Assembly: GCF_004005855.1 (NCBI RefSeq)
Contig: NZ_SACL01000002.1
Location: 62,001-126,000 of the forward strand
Length of the DNA: 64,000 bases
Source: Rhodovarius crocodyli
GTDB lineage: Bacteria; Pseudomonadota; Alphaproteobacteria; Acetobacterales; Acetobacteraceae
Direction: 5' to 3'
In this document: positions 57,891 through 64,000 of the stretch, piece by piece
Layout of the letters: each line of letters starts with the position of its first letter
Position numbering within the stretch: position 1 is the stretch's first letter
Made by a program: the position numbers and the translations under genes
The notes under the pieces: model-generated
What the model was told of the DNA's origin: nothing
Seen by the model: only the letters and a program-made list of their open reading frames with translations
The model's database searches: none

Positions 57891-58026
57891 CAAAACCTCC
57901 TGCATCAGCAAGGTTCATGCGTTGGCAGCGATCCCTGCTTGCCAGAGGCCTGAGGCACCCCCATCCGGGCGATGCCGGCCCCGGTTTGCCGGGCCGCCGT
58001 GGCGGGACCCCATCCGGGCATCCCGC
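57888..58026 (-). promoter_or_regulatory. ROSE-like RNA thermometer in the hsp20 5' leader
   Basis: On the RNA strand, AACCUUGC (plus 57908-57915) faces GCAGGAGGUU, sequestering the Shine-Dalgarno GGAGG, and CAU (57917-57919) can pair with the AUG start. The UUGCU segment opposite the Shine-Dalgarno is the hallmark of alphaproteobacterial ROSE elements. Upstream stems include GCGGGA/UCCCGC (58002-58026), GGCCCGG/CCGGGGCC and GGCAAGC/GCUGCC, giving the usual multi-stem layout. Folding was done by eye. Confidence 0.7.
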
Positions 58027-58035
58027 ACCCACCAG

Positions 58036-58064
58036 AAATGGAAAAGGCCGCCCCCTGTTTCAAG
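58036..58064 (-). promoter_or_regulatory. Sigma-32 (RpoH)-type promoter of hsp20, inside the rpmE terminator
   Basis: On the minus strand, CTTGAAA (plus 58058-58064), a 14-base spacer and TTCCATTT (plus 58036-58043), against the consensus CTTGAAA-N11-15-CCCCATNT. The -35 is perfect and lies in the terminator loop; the -10 overlaps its U-tract. Confidence 0.65.
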
Positions 58065-58074
58065 GGACGGCCTT
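58041..58074 (-). terminator. Terminator of rpmE
   Basis: On the minus strand, AAGGCCGTCCC pairs with GGGGCGGCCTT (11 bp, one wobble), followed by TTTTCC. It lies 27 bases after the rpmE stop and overlaps the hsp20 promoter. Confidence 0.85.
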
Positions 58075-58101
58075 CCAAGATCTCGGTCGGGGTGAAGAAG
58101 A

Positions 58102-58326
58102 TTACTTCTTCAGGCCGATGCCGGCGAACTTCTTGTTGAACTTCGCGACCTGGCCGCCCGTATCCATGATGCGCTGCACGCCGGTCCAGGCCGGGTGGCT
58201 CTTCGGGTCGATGTCCAGGCGGATGGTGTCGCCGGCATTGCCGTAGCAGCTGCGCGTCTGGAAGGTGGTGCCGTCGGTCATGACCACCGTGATGGCGTGG
58301 TACTCGGGATGGGTATCGGGCTTCAT
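58102..58326 (-). CDS. rpmE: 50S ribosomal protein L31
   Basis: A 74-residue ribosomal protein L31: [33 protein letters not shown] and RFNKKF-like KFNKKFAG are diagnostic. It lacks the CxxC zinc motif, as in the zinc-independent alphaproteobacterial form. ATG 58326 is the start; the frame runs on to 58806 but upstream sequence is not conserved and overlaps another gene. It is monocistronic with its own terminator. Confidence 0.95.
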   Translation of the reverse strand: MKPDTHPEYHAITVVMTDGTTFQTRSCYGNAGDTIRLDIDPKSHPAWTGVQRIMDTGGQVAKFNKKFAGIGLKK

Positions 58327-58459
58327 GGCGCTACTCTCGGCTATCTCGAAGGCTGAGGACGGAAGACGTGGTAGCGCCCGGTCCGGTCCCGCAGGAATGG
58401 GGGCGTATAAGCCGCCATTCCCCGGGACGCAAGCCGCCGAATGCGGCGGCTCGCCGGAA

Positions 58460-58837
58460 TCAGCGGTTGCCGCGCGCCCATTCGCCGATGGACTGCCGGC
58501 CACCGCCGCCACGGGGCGGCGGGCCGCCGCCGCCACCGCCACCACGGCCATAGCCGCCACCGCCGCTGTATTCGTGCGGGCGGCCGCCGCCACCCCAGCC
58601 GCCGCCGCCACCGCCCCAGCTGGGACGCGGCGGGGGAGGCGCATAGTAGGCGCGCGGCGGAGGCGCGTAGTAGCTGCGCGCCGGCGGGGCGTAATAGCCG
58701 CGGGAGGCATAATAGCCGCCACCGCCGCCATAGACCGGCCCGCCATAGGACGGGCCGTAGCCGTAGCCAGGATCAACGCAGCCGGAAAGCGCGACGCCTG
58801 CCGCAACTGCCAGAACCGGAAGAAATAGGCGCCGCAT
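58460..58837 (-). CDS. Gly/Tyr/Pro-rich putative lipoprotein with YYAPP repeats
   Basis: A 125-residue predicted lipoprotein. Signal [17 protein letters not shown] places the acylated Cys near residue 20. The mature part is low complexity: [10 protein letters not shown], then three tandem YYAPP units ([20 protein letters not shown]), then Gly-rich runs, ending [12 protein letters not shown]. Function unknown; a surface or structural role would be a guess. ATG 58837 is chosen since the longer frame to 58903 delays the signal peptide. Confidence 0.75.
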   Translation of the reverse strand: MRRLFLPVLAVAAGVALSGCVDPGYGYGPSYGGPVYGGGGGYYASRGYYAPPARSYYAPPPRAYYAPPPPRPSWGGGGGGWGGGGRPHEYSGGGGYGRGGGGGGGPPPRGGGGRQSIGEWARGNR

Positions 58838-58994
58838 GGCTGCCCTCCTGATCGGTGCCGCCCTGTGGGGGGAGGGGGGCGGCTTCCATTGTCTCAGCAT
58901 CAACGCGGATCAAGGCGAATCGTTGGCGGCCGCACGTTCTTCTTGTGGTGCCGTGGACGATTTCCTCTGCCGGGACAGTGGGTTCAGCCGACGG

Positions 58995-59711
58995 TCAGGA
59001 CAAGGTCTTTCGCGAGAGAAATGATTCCGTGTCGCGCAGCCCCTCGGGCTTGCCGATTTCATAGAAGCGCTGCCTGACCTCATGCCCCGCGAGCCTGCCG
59101 GCGGTGGCCAGGCTGCCGGTCAGCGCCGACAGGTCCCAGGGGTCGGGCCGCGGCCAGTCCGCGATGACGGGCGCGGTGAAGACCGACAGGCCGAAATCGA
59201 TCCACTCCACCCCGGGCTGCCCGCGCGCGGCCTTGTCGTGGCGCAGCGCCATTCCGTCGCGAAACTCGATGTTGGAGGGGTCCCAGCGGTCCTGGTTGTG
59301 CAGCACGGTCAGCATGGCGGGGCATCCGGCTGCCCTGAAGGCGGCCCAGACCGGCGCGGCCTCGATCGGCAGATAGCTGTCGCCGTAGAGGACGAAGAAC
59401 TCAGGGCCGAGCAGCGGCAGGGCATGGCGCAGCGCACCGCCGGTGCCGCGGCGCTTGGCGCCTTCATGGCTGATGGCGATGTCGAGCGGGAACTCGCCGC
59501 CGCGCGCGGCCAGGAATTCCTCCACCTGTTCCGACAGATGCCCCAGGCACAGCACAACGCGGCGGAAGCCCTGATGCGCCGCCAGCCGCAGCTGATGCGC
59601 CAGGAACGGCTCACCCGCCACCGGCACCAGCACCTTGGGGATGGTTTCCGTGATCGGGCGCAGGCGGGTCGCCAGCCCGCCGGCCAGGATGGCGAGGGGG
59701 GGCAGCATCAT
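58995..59711 (-). CDS. hddC: Sugar nucleotidyltransferase (HddC-like)
   Basis: A 238-residue nucleotidyltransferase. The activation motif LAILAGGLATRLRPITETIPKVL (residues 6-28) and VLYGDSYLPIE are standard; EWIDFGLSVF is the sugar-binding region. With an HddA-like kinase and GmhB-like phosphatase alongside, the best reading is D-glycero-alpha-D-manno-heptose-1-phosphate guanylyltransferase, but a general hexose-1-phosphate transferase cannot be excluded. It overlaps the kinase by 4 bases and is the last gene of this operon. Confidence 0.82.
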   Translation of the reverse strand: MMLPPLAILAGGLATRLRPITETIPKVLVPVAGEPFLAHQLRLAAHQGFRRVVLCLGHLSEQVEEFLAARGGEFPLDIAISHEGAKRRGTGGALRHALPLLGPEFFVLYGDSYLPIEAAPVWAAFRAAGCPAMLTVLHNQDRWDPSNIEFRDGMALRHDKAARGQPGVEWIDFGLSVFTAPVIADWPRPDPWDLSALTGSLATAGRLAGHEVRQRFYEIGKPEGLRDTESFLSRKTLS

Positions 59712-60691
59712 CGCGCGATCAGGGTGGTGCCCTCGGGGTCGAGCACGACCGGCACCTCCGCGAGGCCCGCGCCGCGCATGGCCGCGCGCAGCCGCGCAAC
59801 GTCATGCGCATAGAACAGCAGGAAGCCGCCGCCGCCCGCGCCCACCAGCTTGCCGCCTACGGCCCCGCTGGCCATGGCCAGATCGTACCAGGCGTCGATC
59901 TGCGGGTTGCTCATGGCGCCGGAGCGGCGCTTCTTGGCTTCCCAATGCTCGCGCATGATCTCGCCCCAGCGGGCCAGGTCGCCCTTCAGGAAGGCATCGC
60001 GCGTCTCGTATCCCAGCGCCTTCACCCGATCGAGATTGGCCAGCATCCCCGCATCCATGGCGCGGGAGGCGCGGTCCTGCTCGGCCAGGATGGTGCCGGC
60101 GCTGCGGGTGCGGCCGGTGAAGAACATCAACGTGTTGGCCTGCAGGTCCGCCAGGGTGGCGGCGGAAACGGGCAGGGCCTCGGCCGCCACCGTGCCGTCG
60201 CGGCGGAAGGTGAAGCCCGTCAGCCCGCCCATCGCCGCGATATACTGGTCCTGCTTGCCGATCGGTTCGCCCAGCCGGTCGATCTCGATCCGACAGGCCT
60301 GTTCCGCGAGTTCATGCGGCGGGATGCCCCGCCCATCCAGCGCGTGCAGCGCCTTCAGCAACGCGGTGGTGAAGCTGCCGGAAGAACCGAGCCCGGTGCC
60401 GGCCGGAATATCGGCAACCGAGGTGATCTCCAGCGCCGCTTCGCCGCCCAGCCCCAGCTCCAGCAGCGATTCCCGGATGATCGGGTGCTGGATCTCCACC
60501 ACCCGCGCCGGGCGCTCGATCTGGGAGTATTTCAGCAGCAGCCCCGGCTCCAGCGTGCGCTGGAGCGAGACATACACATGCTTGCGGATCGCCATGGCCA
60601 GCAGGAAGCCTTCGCGTTCCTGGTAATAGCTCGGCAGATCCGTCCCGCCCCCGCCGATCGAGATGCGCAGCGGCGAGCGGGCGATGATCAT
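59708..60691 (-). CDS. hddA: GHMP-family sugar kinase (HddA-like)
   Basis: A 327-residue GHMP kinase. Motif 1 SPLRISIGGGGTDLPSYYQE, the ATP loop PAGTGLGSSGSFTTALL and the C-terminal GGKLVGAGGGGFLLFYAHD match D-glycero-D-manno-heptose-7-phosphate kinase and close relatives. Its product would be the substrate of the GmhB-like phosphatase and then the HddC-like enzyme. Overlaps of 4 bases on both sides show translational coupling. Confidence 0.87.
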   Translation of the reverse strand: MIIARSPLRISIGGGGTDLPSYYQEREGFLLAMAIRKHVYVSLQRTLEPGLLLKYSQIERPARVVEIQHPIIRESLLELGLGGEAALEITSVADIPAGTGLGSSGSFTTALLKALHALDGRGIPPHELAEQACRIEIDRLGEPIGKQDQYIAAMGGLTGFTFRRDGTVAAEALPVSAATLADLQANTLMFFTGRTRSAGTILAEQDRASRAMDAGMLANLDRVKALGYETRDAFLKGDLARWGEIMREHWEAKKRRSGAMSNPQIDAWYDLAMASGAVGGKLVGAGGGGFLLFYAHDVARLRAAMRGAGLAEVPVVLDPEGTTLIAR

Positions 60692-61866
60692 GGCTTATGG
60701 TCCGGCGAGACGGCGTAGAACACCAGGTCGATGCCGTCATGGTCATGGGCGCGCAGGTGGAAGGAATGGCCCGGCAGGCGCTCCATCGCCCATTCGGGCA
60801 GGGTGAAGATGTCGGACGGCGCGTGATAGACCGACAGGCCGAGCGAAGGGCGATGGGCCGCGATACCGGCCTCGGCACCGGCCAGAACCTCGGCCTCCGC
60901 GCCCTCGGCGTCGATCTTGATGTAGTCCACCCGTCCGCCTGCCAGCTCGGCATCCAGCGTCACGCAGGGCACTTCCAGCATGCCGGTCCCGGCGGAGGCT
61001 TCGGTCACGGTGCCGGGGGTGCCGGTGGGCGTCAGGAACAGGTTGCCGGGGGCCGCGCCGATGGCGGCCGCGCGGGGGCTGATGCGCGCCGCGATGTCCG
61101 GCCGCAGCTTCTCCCGCAGCTGCAGCAGCCGCGCGAAGCTCAGCGGGTCCGGCTCGAAGGCGTGATAGGCGCCGAAGCGCGCGCCCTGCCACGTCAGGAA
61201 GGTGGAGAGCGTATCCCCCGCATAGGCGCCGACATCGGCGATCACCGCGTCATCGGGCAGGCGCAGCAGGTCGGGGTCGAAATAGATGCGCTCGGGCCTG
61301 GGTTCCGGGATCAGCGTGGGGTCCAGCAGCACGCGCCAGGCGATGGCGCCGGCGTATTGGCGCTTGCTCTCGCCGTCGGCCAGCGCGTCATGCACGGCCA
61401 GGATGCGGGGCGCGGCCTCGGCATACAGGGCGGGGGTGCCGAACTGGTAGTGCGGGCCGATCTTGTCGCCCCAGGCCCAGAAGGCGGCCTGCACCGGATA
61501 GACGCGGGTGATGCCCTTGGCGGCCAGCCATTCGGCGGTGCGGGCGTGGATATGGTCGGGCGACCAGATGCCCACCAGCGCGATGGGGTCCTCGCCCGCG
61601 CGTTCCAGCGCCTCCTCGGGCGGCAGCACCGGCAGGCCGTGGACGTCCTGGCCCCAGAAGCGGGCATCGAATTCCATCAGCGCCGCCACCTGGCCGCCGG
61701 CGGCGCGCACGGCGGTCGCGATCTTGCGGGGCAGGGCAGCCGAACCCACGATCAGCAGCCGGCCATTGGCGGCGGCCTCGTTCAGCTCGGCCACCACATC
61801 CGCGCTGAACTGCGCGATGCGCGCGGCGTCCAGCGCCTCTACCAGCAATTCCCGACTGGTCGTCAT
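60688..61866 (-). CDS. FkbM-family methyltransferase with N-terminal Rossmann-like domain
   Basis: A 392-residue protein. Residues about 35-150 form a nucleotide-fold domain resembling PglD/NeuD N-domains (LLIVGSAALPRKIATAVRAA; LVGIWSPDH). The C-terminal half is an FkbM methyltransferase: VIADVGAYAGDTLSTFL (SAM site), YHAFEPDPLSFARLL and VDYIKIDAEGAEAEVLAGAE. FkbM enzymes O-methylate sugars of surface glycans. The pairing with heptose genes suggests methylation of a heptose-containing glycan. It is coupled by 4-base overlaps to its neighbours. Confidence 0.83.
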   Translation of the reverse strand: MTTSRELLVEALDAARIAQFSADVVAELNEAAANGRLLIVGSAALPRKIATAVRAAGGQVAALMEFDARFWGQDVHGLPVLPPEEALERAGEDPIALVGIWSPDHIHARTAEWLAAKGITRVYPVQAAFWAWGDKIGPHYQFGTPALYAEAAPRILAVHDALADGESKRQYAGAIAWRVLLDPTLIPEPRPERIYFDPDLLRLPDDAVIADVGAYAGDTLSTFLTWQGARFGAYHAFEPDPLSFARLLQLREKLRPDIAARISPRAAAIGAAPGNLFLTPTGTPGTVTEASAGTGMLEVPCVTLDAELAGGRVDYIKIDAEGAEAEVLAGAEAGIAAHRPSLGLSVYHAPSDIFTLPEWAMERLPGHSFHLRAHDHDGIDLVFYAVSPDHKP

Positions 61867-62819
61867 GCACGGGCCTCCAGCACCCAGGTGTTGGCCATGA
61901 TCCAGCGCAGCGTGGCGCGCACACTGTCCTCGATGCGATGCCGCGGCGCCCAGCCCAGGGCGCGCATCCGCGCGGCGTCGAGGAAGATGAAGGGATTGTC
62001 GCCGATCCAGCCGCGATCCCCGCCGGTGTAGTCCAGGCGGGGCGTCAGGCCCAGTTCGTCGGTGATCCAGCCCACGCTGTCATTGACCTCGCAATAATGA
62101 TCCTGGCCGAGGTTGAACACGGCGAAGGGACCGGGCGCGCCTTCCAGCGCGACCAGCAGCGCCGCCACGCAATCCTCAACGTGCAGATAGGATTTGCGTT
62201 GCCGGCCATTGCCCAGCACCTCCAGCCGCGTGGGGTCGGCCAGCAGCTTGCGCGCGAAGTCGAACACGTGCCCGTGGGTGTAGCGCGGCCCCAGGATCGA
62301 GACGAAGCGGAACACGGTCGCGTGGAAGCCGAAGCCGGCGGCATAGGCGCTGAGCAGGCCCTCTCCCGCGACCTTGGAGGCGCCGTAGAGCGAGGTCTGC
62401 ACCGGAAAGGGCGCGTCCTCCGGCGTCGGGATCACGGGTGTCTCGCCATAGACGCTGCCGGTGGAGGAAAACAGGATGCGTTTCACCCCGGCGGCGCGCA
62501 TCGCCTCCAGCACGGTGAAGGTCGCGATGGTGTTCTGTTCCAGGTCGCGCCGCGGATGCTCGGTGCCGAAGCGCACATCGGCATTGGCGGCGAGGTGGAA
62601 CACGGCGTCCACGCCGGCGAGTGCCGCGGTCAGCGCGGGCTGGTCCAGCACATCGCCCCGCGCCAGGCTGAAGGCCGGATGCGCGCGCGCGCCCTCCAGG
62701 AACCGTTCCTGCCCGGTGGAGAAATTATCGTAGCCCACCACGCTGTCGCCGCGCGCCAGCAGGGCATCGACCAGGTTGCTGCCGATGAAGCCCGCGGCCC
62801 CCGTCACCAGCACCTTCAC
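61863..62819 (-). CDS. NAD-dependent sugar epimerase/dehydratase
   Basis: A 318-residue extended short-chain dehydrogenase. GAAGFIGSNLVDALLARGD is the NAD-binding motif, FHLAANADVRFG follows, and the catalytic SLYGASKVAGE carries the YxxxK pair. Closest in look to UDP-glucose 4-epimerase/GDP-sugar epimerases. In this operon it may modify the activated heptose or a co-incorporated sugar. Its exact substrate is not resolvable. Confidence 0.86.
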   Translation of the reverse strand: MKVLVTGAAGFIGSNLVDALLARGDSVVGYDNFSTGQERFLEGARAHPAFSLARGDVLDQPALTAALAGVDAVFHLAANADVRFGTEHPRRDLEQNTIATFTVLEAMRAAGVKRILFSSTGSVYGETPVIPTPEDAPFPVQTSLYGASKVAGEGLLSAYAAGFGFHATVFRFVSILGPRYTHGHVFDFARKLLADPTRLEVLGNGRQRKSYLHVEDCVAALLVALEGAPGPFAVFNLGQDHYCEVNDSVGWITDELGLTPRLDYTGGDRGWIGDNPFIFLDAARMRALGWAPRHRIEDSVRATLRWIMANTWVLEARA

Positions 62820-63529
62820 AGGCTGTAGCCCGCCGCCACCGCGTCATTGCGGAACATCTGCACCGTCTCCAGGCTGAAGCGGTCGAGATTCTTGCCCAGG
62901 CTGCCCAGCTTGGCCAGCAGGTCGCTGGTCATGGTGATGATGTGGCAGCCGACGGCATCGGCCTGGATCAGGTTCAGCACCTCTCGCGGAGAGGCCCAGA
63001 TCAGTTCCTGATGCGGATGCGGGGCCATGATCTCCAGCGCCCGGCGCATCACCGGCACGGGGTCGATCCCGGTATCGGCGATGCGGCCCGCGAAGATGGA
63101 CAGGCAGCAGGGCGGCGCCCCGGCCAGCGCGGCGGAGGCCGCCTGCAACTGATCGAGCGTCATGATCGCGGTCACGTTGCACTTCACGCCCGCCGCTCCC
63201 AGGCGCGGCAGCAGGGGGATGATGCTCTGCCCGCGCGTGTTGGTGATGGGCAGCTTTACATAGACATCGCGGCCCCAGCCCGCGATGCGGCGTGCCTGCT
63301 CCTCCATCTCCTCCAGCTCGTCCGAGAACACCTCGAAGCTGATCGGCCGGTCGGGGATGGCGGCGATCGCGGCGCGCGCGAAGGCTTCGTAGTCGGTGAC
63401 GCCGGCCTTGCGCATCAGGGTGGGGTTGGTGGTGAAGCCCCGGATGGCCGGGTTGCGCGCGGCCTCGATCATGCCGGGCAGGTCGGCGCCGTCGGCGAAC
63501 AGCTTGATGCGCAGGGAGGGGAGGGTCAT
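62816..63529 (-). CDS. Transaldolase / fructose-6-phosphate aldolase-like protein
   Basis: A 237-residue class I aldolase of the transaldolase family. LRIKLFADGADLPGMIEA and GFTTNPTLMRKAG are typical, and the Schiff-base Lys lies in DVYVKLPITNTRGQ (about residue 92). NVTAIMTLDQLQAA and ISIFAGRIAD-like LSIFAGRIADTG match the family. In a heptose operon it may supply or rearrange a sugar phosphate such as sedoheptulose 7-phosphate; that is inference. It is 3 bases from the downstream HAD gene's stop on the upstream side. Confidence 0.85.
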   Translation of the reverse strand: MTLPSLRIKLFADGADLPGMIEAARNPAIRGFTTNPTLMRKAGVTDYEAFARAAIAAIPDRPISFEVFSDELEEMEEQARRIAGWGRDVYVKLPITNTRGQSIIPLLPRLGAAGVKCNVTAIMTLDQLQAASAALAGAPPCCLSIFAGRIADTGIDPVPVMRRALEIMAPHPHQELIWASPREVLNLIQADAVGCHIITMTSDLLAKLGSLGKNLDRFSLETVQMFRNDAVAAGYSL

Positions 63530-63532
63530 GGG

Positions 63533-64000
63533 CTATGAATTCACGATATGCGGCACGGCCTCGGCCAGGCTCGCGACGGTGATGTCCGGGGCGTCGGGCT
63601 GGCGCTCGGCGTAATGGGCCTGGACGAAGGCGGTGCGGCAGCCGGCGGCGCGGCCGGCCTCGATGTCGCGCCAGCGATCGCCCACCATCCAGCTGGCGGA
63701 AAGCTCGATGCCATGGGTGGCGGCGGCGGCGGTCAGCAGGCCGGGCAGGGGCTTGCGGCAGGCGCAGCCGTCCGCGTCGTCATGCGGGCACAGGGCCATC
63801 TCGTCGAGGCCCACGGCCTCGGCCACCAGCCGGTTCATCCGGGCGACCTCATCGGCGGAGGCGGTGCCGCGCGCGATGTCGGGCTGGTTGGTGGCGCCGA
63901 TCAGCAGGAAGCCCGCCGCGCGCAGCGCGGCGCAGGCCTCGGGCACGCCGGGCAGGATGACGAGGTCTGCCGCATCGGCCGGGGGCAGGGGGCGTCCCTT
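63533..64000 (-). CDS. HAD-IIIA phosphatase (GmhB-like), partial
   Basis: The C-terminal 155 residues of a HAD-family phosphatase, with the start beyond the right edge. GRPLPPADAADLVILPGVPE and LLIGATNQPDIARG (motif II, Thr in ATNQP) are present. CPHDDADGCACRKPLPGLL contains the CxH/CxC zinc-binding pattern and conserved Lys of GmhB. SWMVGDRWRDIEAGRAAG is motif III/IV. The likely role is D-glycero-D-manno-heptose-1,7-bisphosphate phosphatase, linking HddA-like and HddC-like steps. Confidence 0.88.
   Translation of the reverse strand, partial: KGRPLPPADAADLVILPGVPEACAALRAAGFLLIGATNQPDIARGTASADEVARMNRLVAEAVGLDEMALCPHDDADGCACRKPLPGLLTAAAATHGIELSASWMVGDRWRDIEAGRAAGCRTAFVQAHYAERQPDAPDITVASLAEAVPHIVNS

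Overview
The window is GC-rich (about 70% by eye), gene-dense chromosomal DNA from an alphaproteobacterium, most likely an Acetobacteraceae/Rhodospirillales member (Roseomonas-like). The placement rests on the alphaproteobacterial order mraZ-rsmH-ftsL-ftsI-murE-murF-mraY-murD-ftsW-murG-murC-murB-ddl-ftsQ-ftsA-ftsZ followed by lpxC-bamD-recN-ligA, a three-gene petABC operon, several Tat/Sec-exported Bug-type and peptide-type binding proteins, and AT-rich hairpin repeats of a kind I remember from acetic acid bacteria. No phage genes, insertion sequences, CRISPR arrays, tRNA or rRNA genes were seen. Both window ends cut genes (dapD on the left, a GmhB-like HAD phosphatase on the right).

Layout. 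1-1965: dapD(partial)-dapE-membrane protein. 2201-6518 (minus): peptide-binding protein, gamma-glutamyltransferase and a LysR regulator, divergent from 6863-12005 (plus): hyuB-hyuA-FAD amino-acid oxidoreductase. Together these look like an accessory catabolic island for gamma-glutamyl, hydantoin or 5-oxoproline type compounds. 12002-16671: NUDIX hydrolase, Bug binding protein, then a divergent DUF1028/amidohydrolase/DsbA-family operon. 16692-22309 (minus): ligA, recN, bamD, lpxC. 22544-23569: a glycosyltransferase placed between lpxC and ftsZ. 23666-42769 (minus): the complete dcw cluster for peptidoglycan precursor synthesis and division, with most junctions overlapping by 1-14 bases. 43208-47499 (minus): a second Bug protein, a hybrid histidine kinase and hemF. 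47684-50338 (plus): cytochrome bc1 genes petABC. 50441-52124: a DehI-like protein and mtnP. 52128-56641: a second hybrid kinase head-to-head with a family 3 binding protein, then an rsmB-like methyltransferase. 56756-58837: small lipoproteins, DUF952, Hsp20 and ribosomal protein L31. 58995-64000 (minus): a tightly coupled heptose/surface-sugar operon (hddC-like, hddA-like, FkbM methyltransferase, epimerase, transaldolase-like, GmhB-like).

The most interesting signals are non-coding. (1) The hsp20 leader looks like a ROSE-type RNA thermometer that sequesters both the Shine-Dalgarno sequence and the AUG. It is driven by a sigma-32-like promoter embedded in the rpmE terminator. (2) The mraZ leader holds a sigma-70-like promoter, three clustered GANTC sites, three TGGGN-like boxes at exact 10-base period and two hairpins with G-run loops. 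(3) A perfect DnaA box and a GANTC site lie just upstream of ftsZ. (4) An inverted pair of AT-rich hairpin units with compensatory arm changes (REPIN-like) lies at 6567-6662, and an array of seven inverted repeats at 1976-2204. No wholly new multi-gene system is evident. All functions are inferred from sequence reading only; no database search was run.
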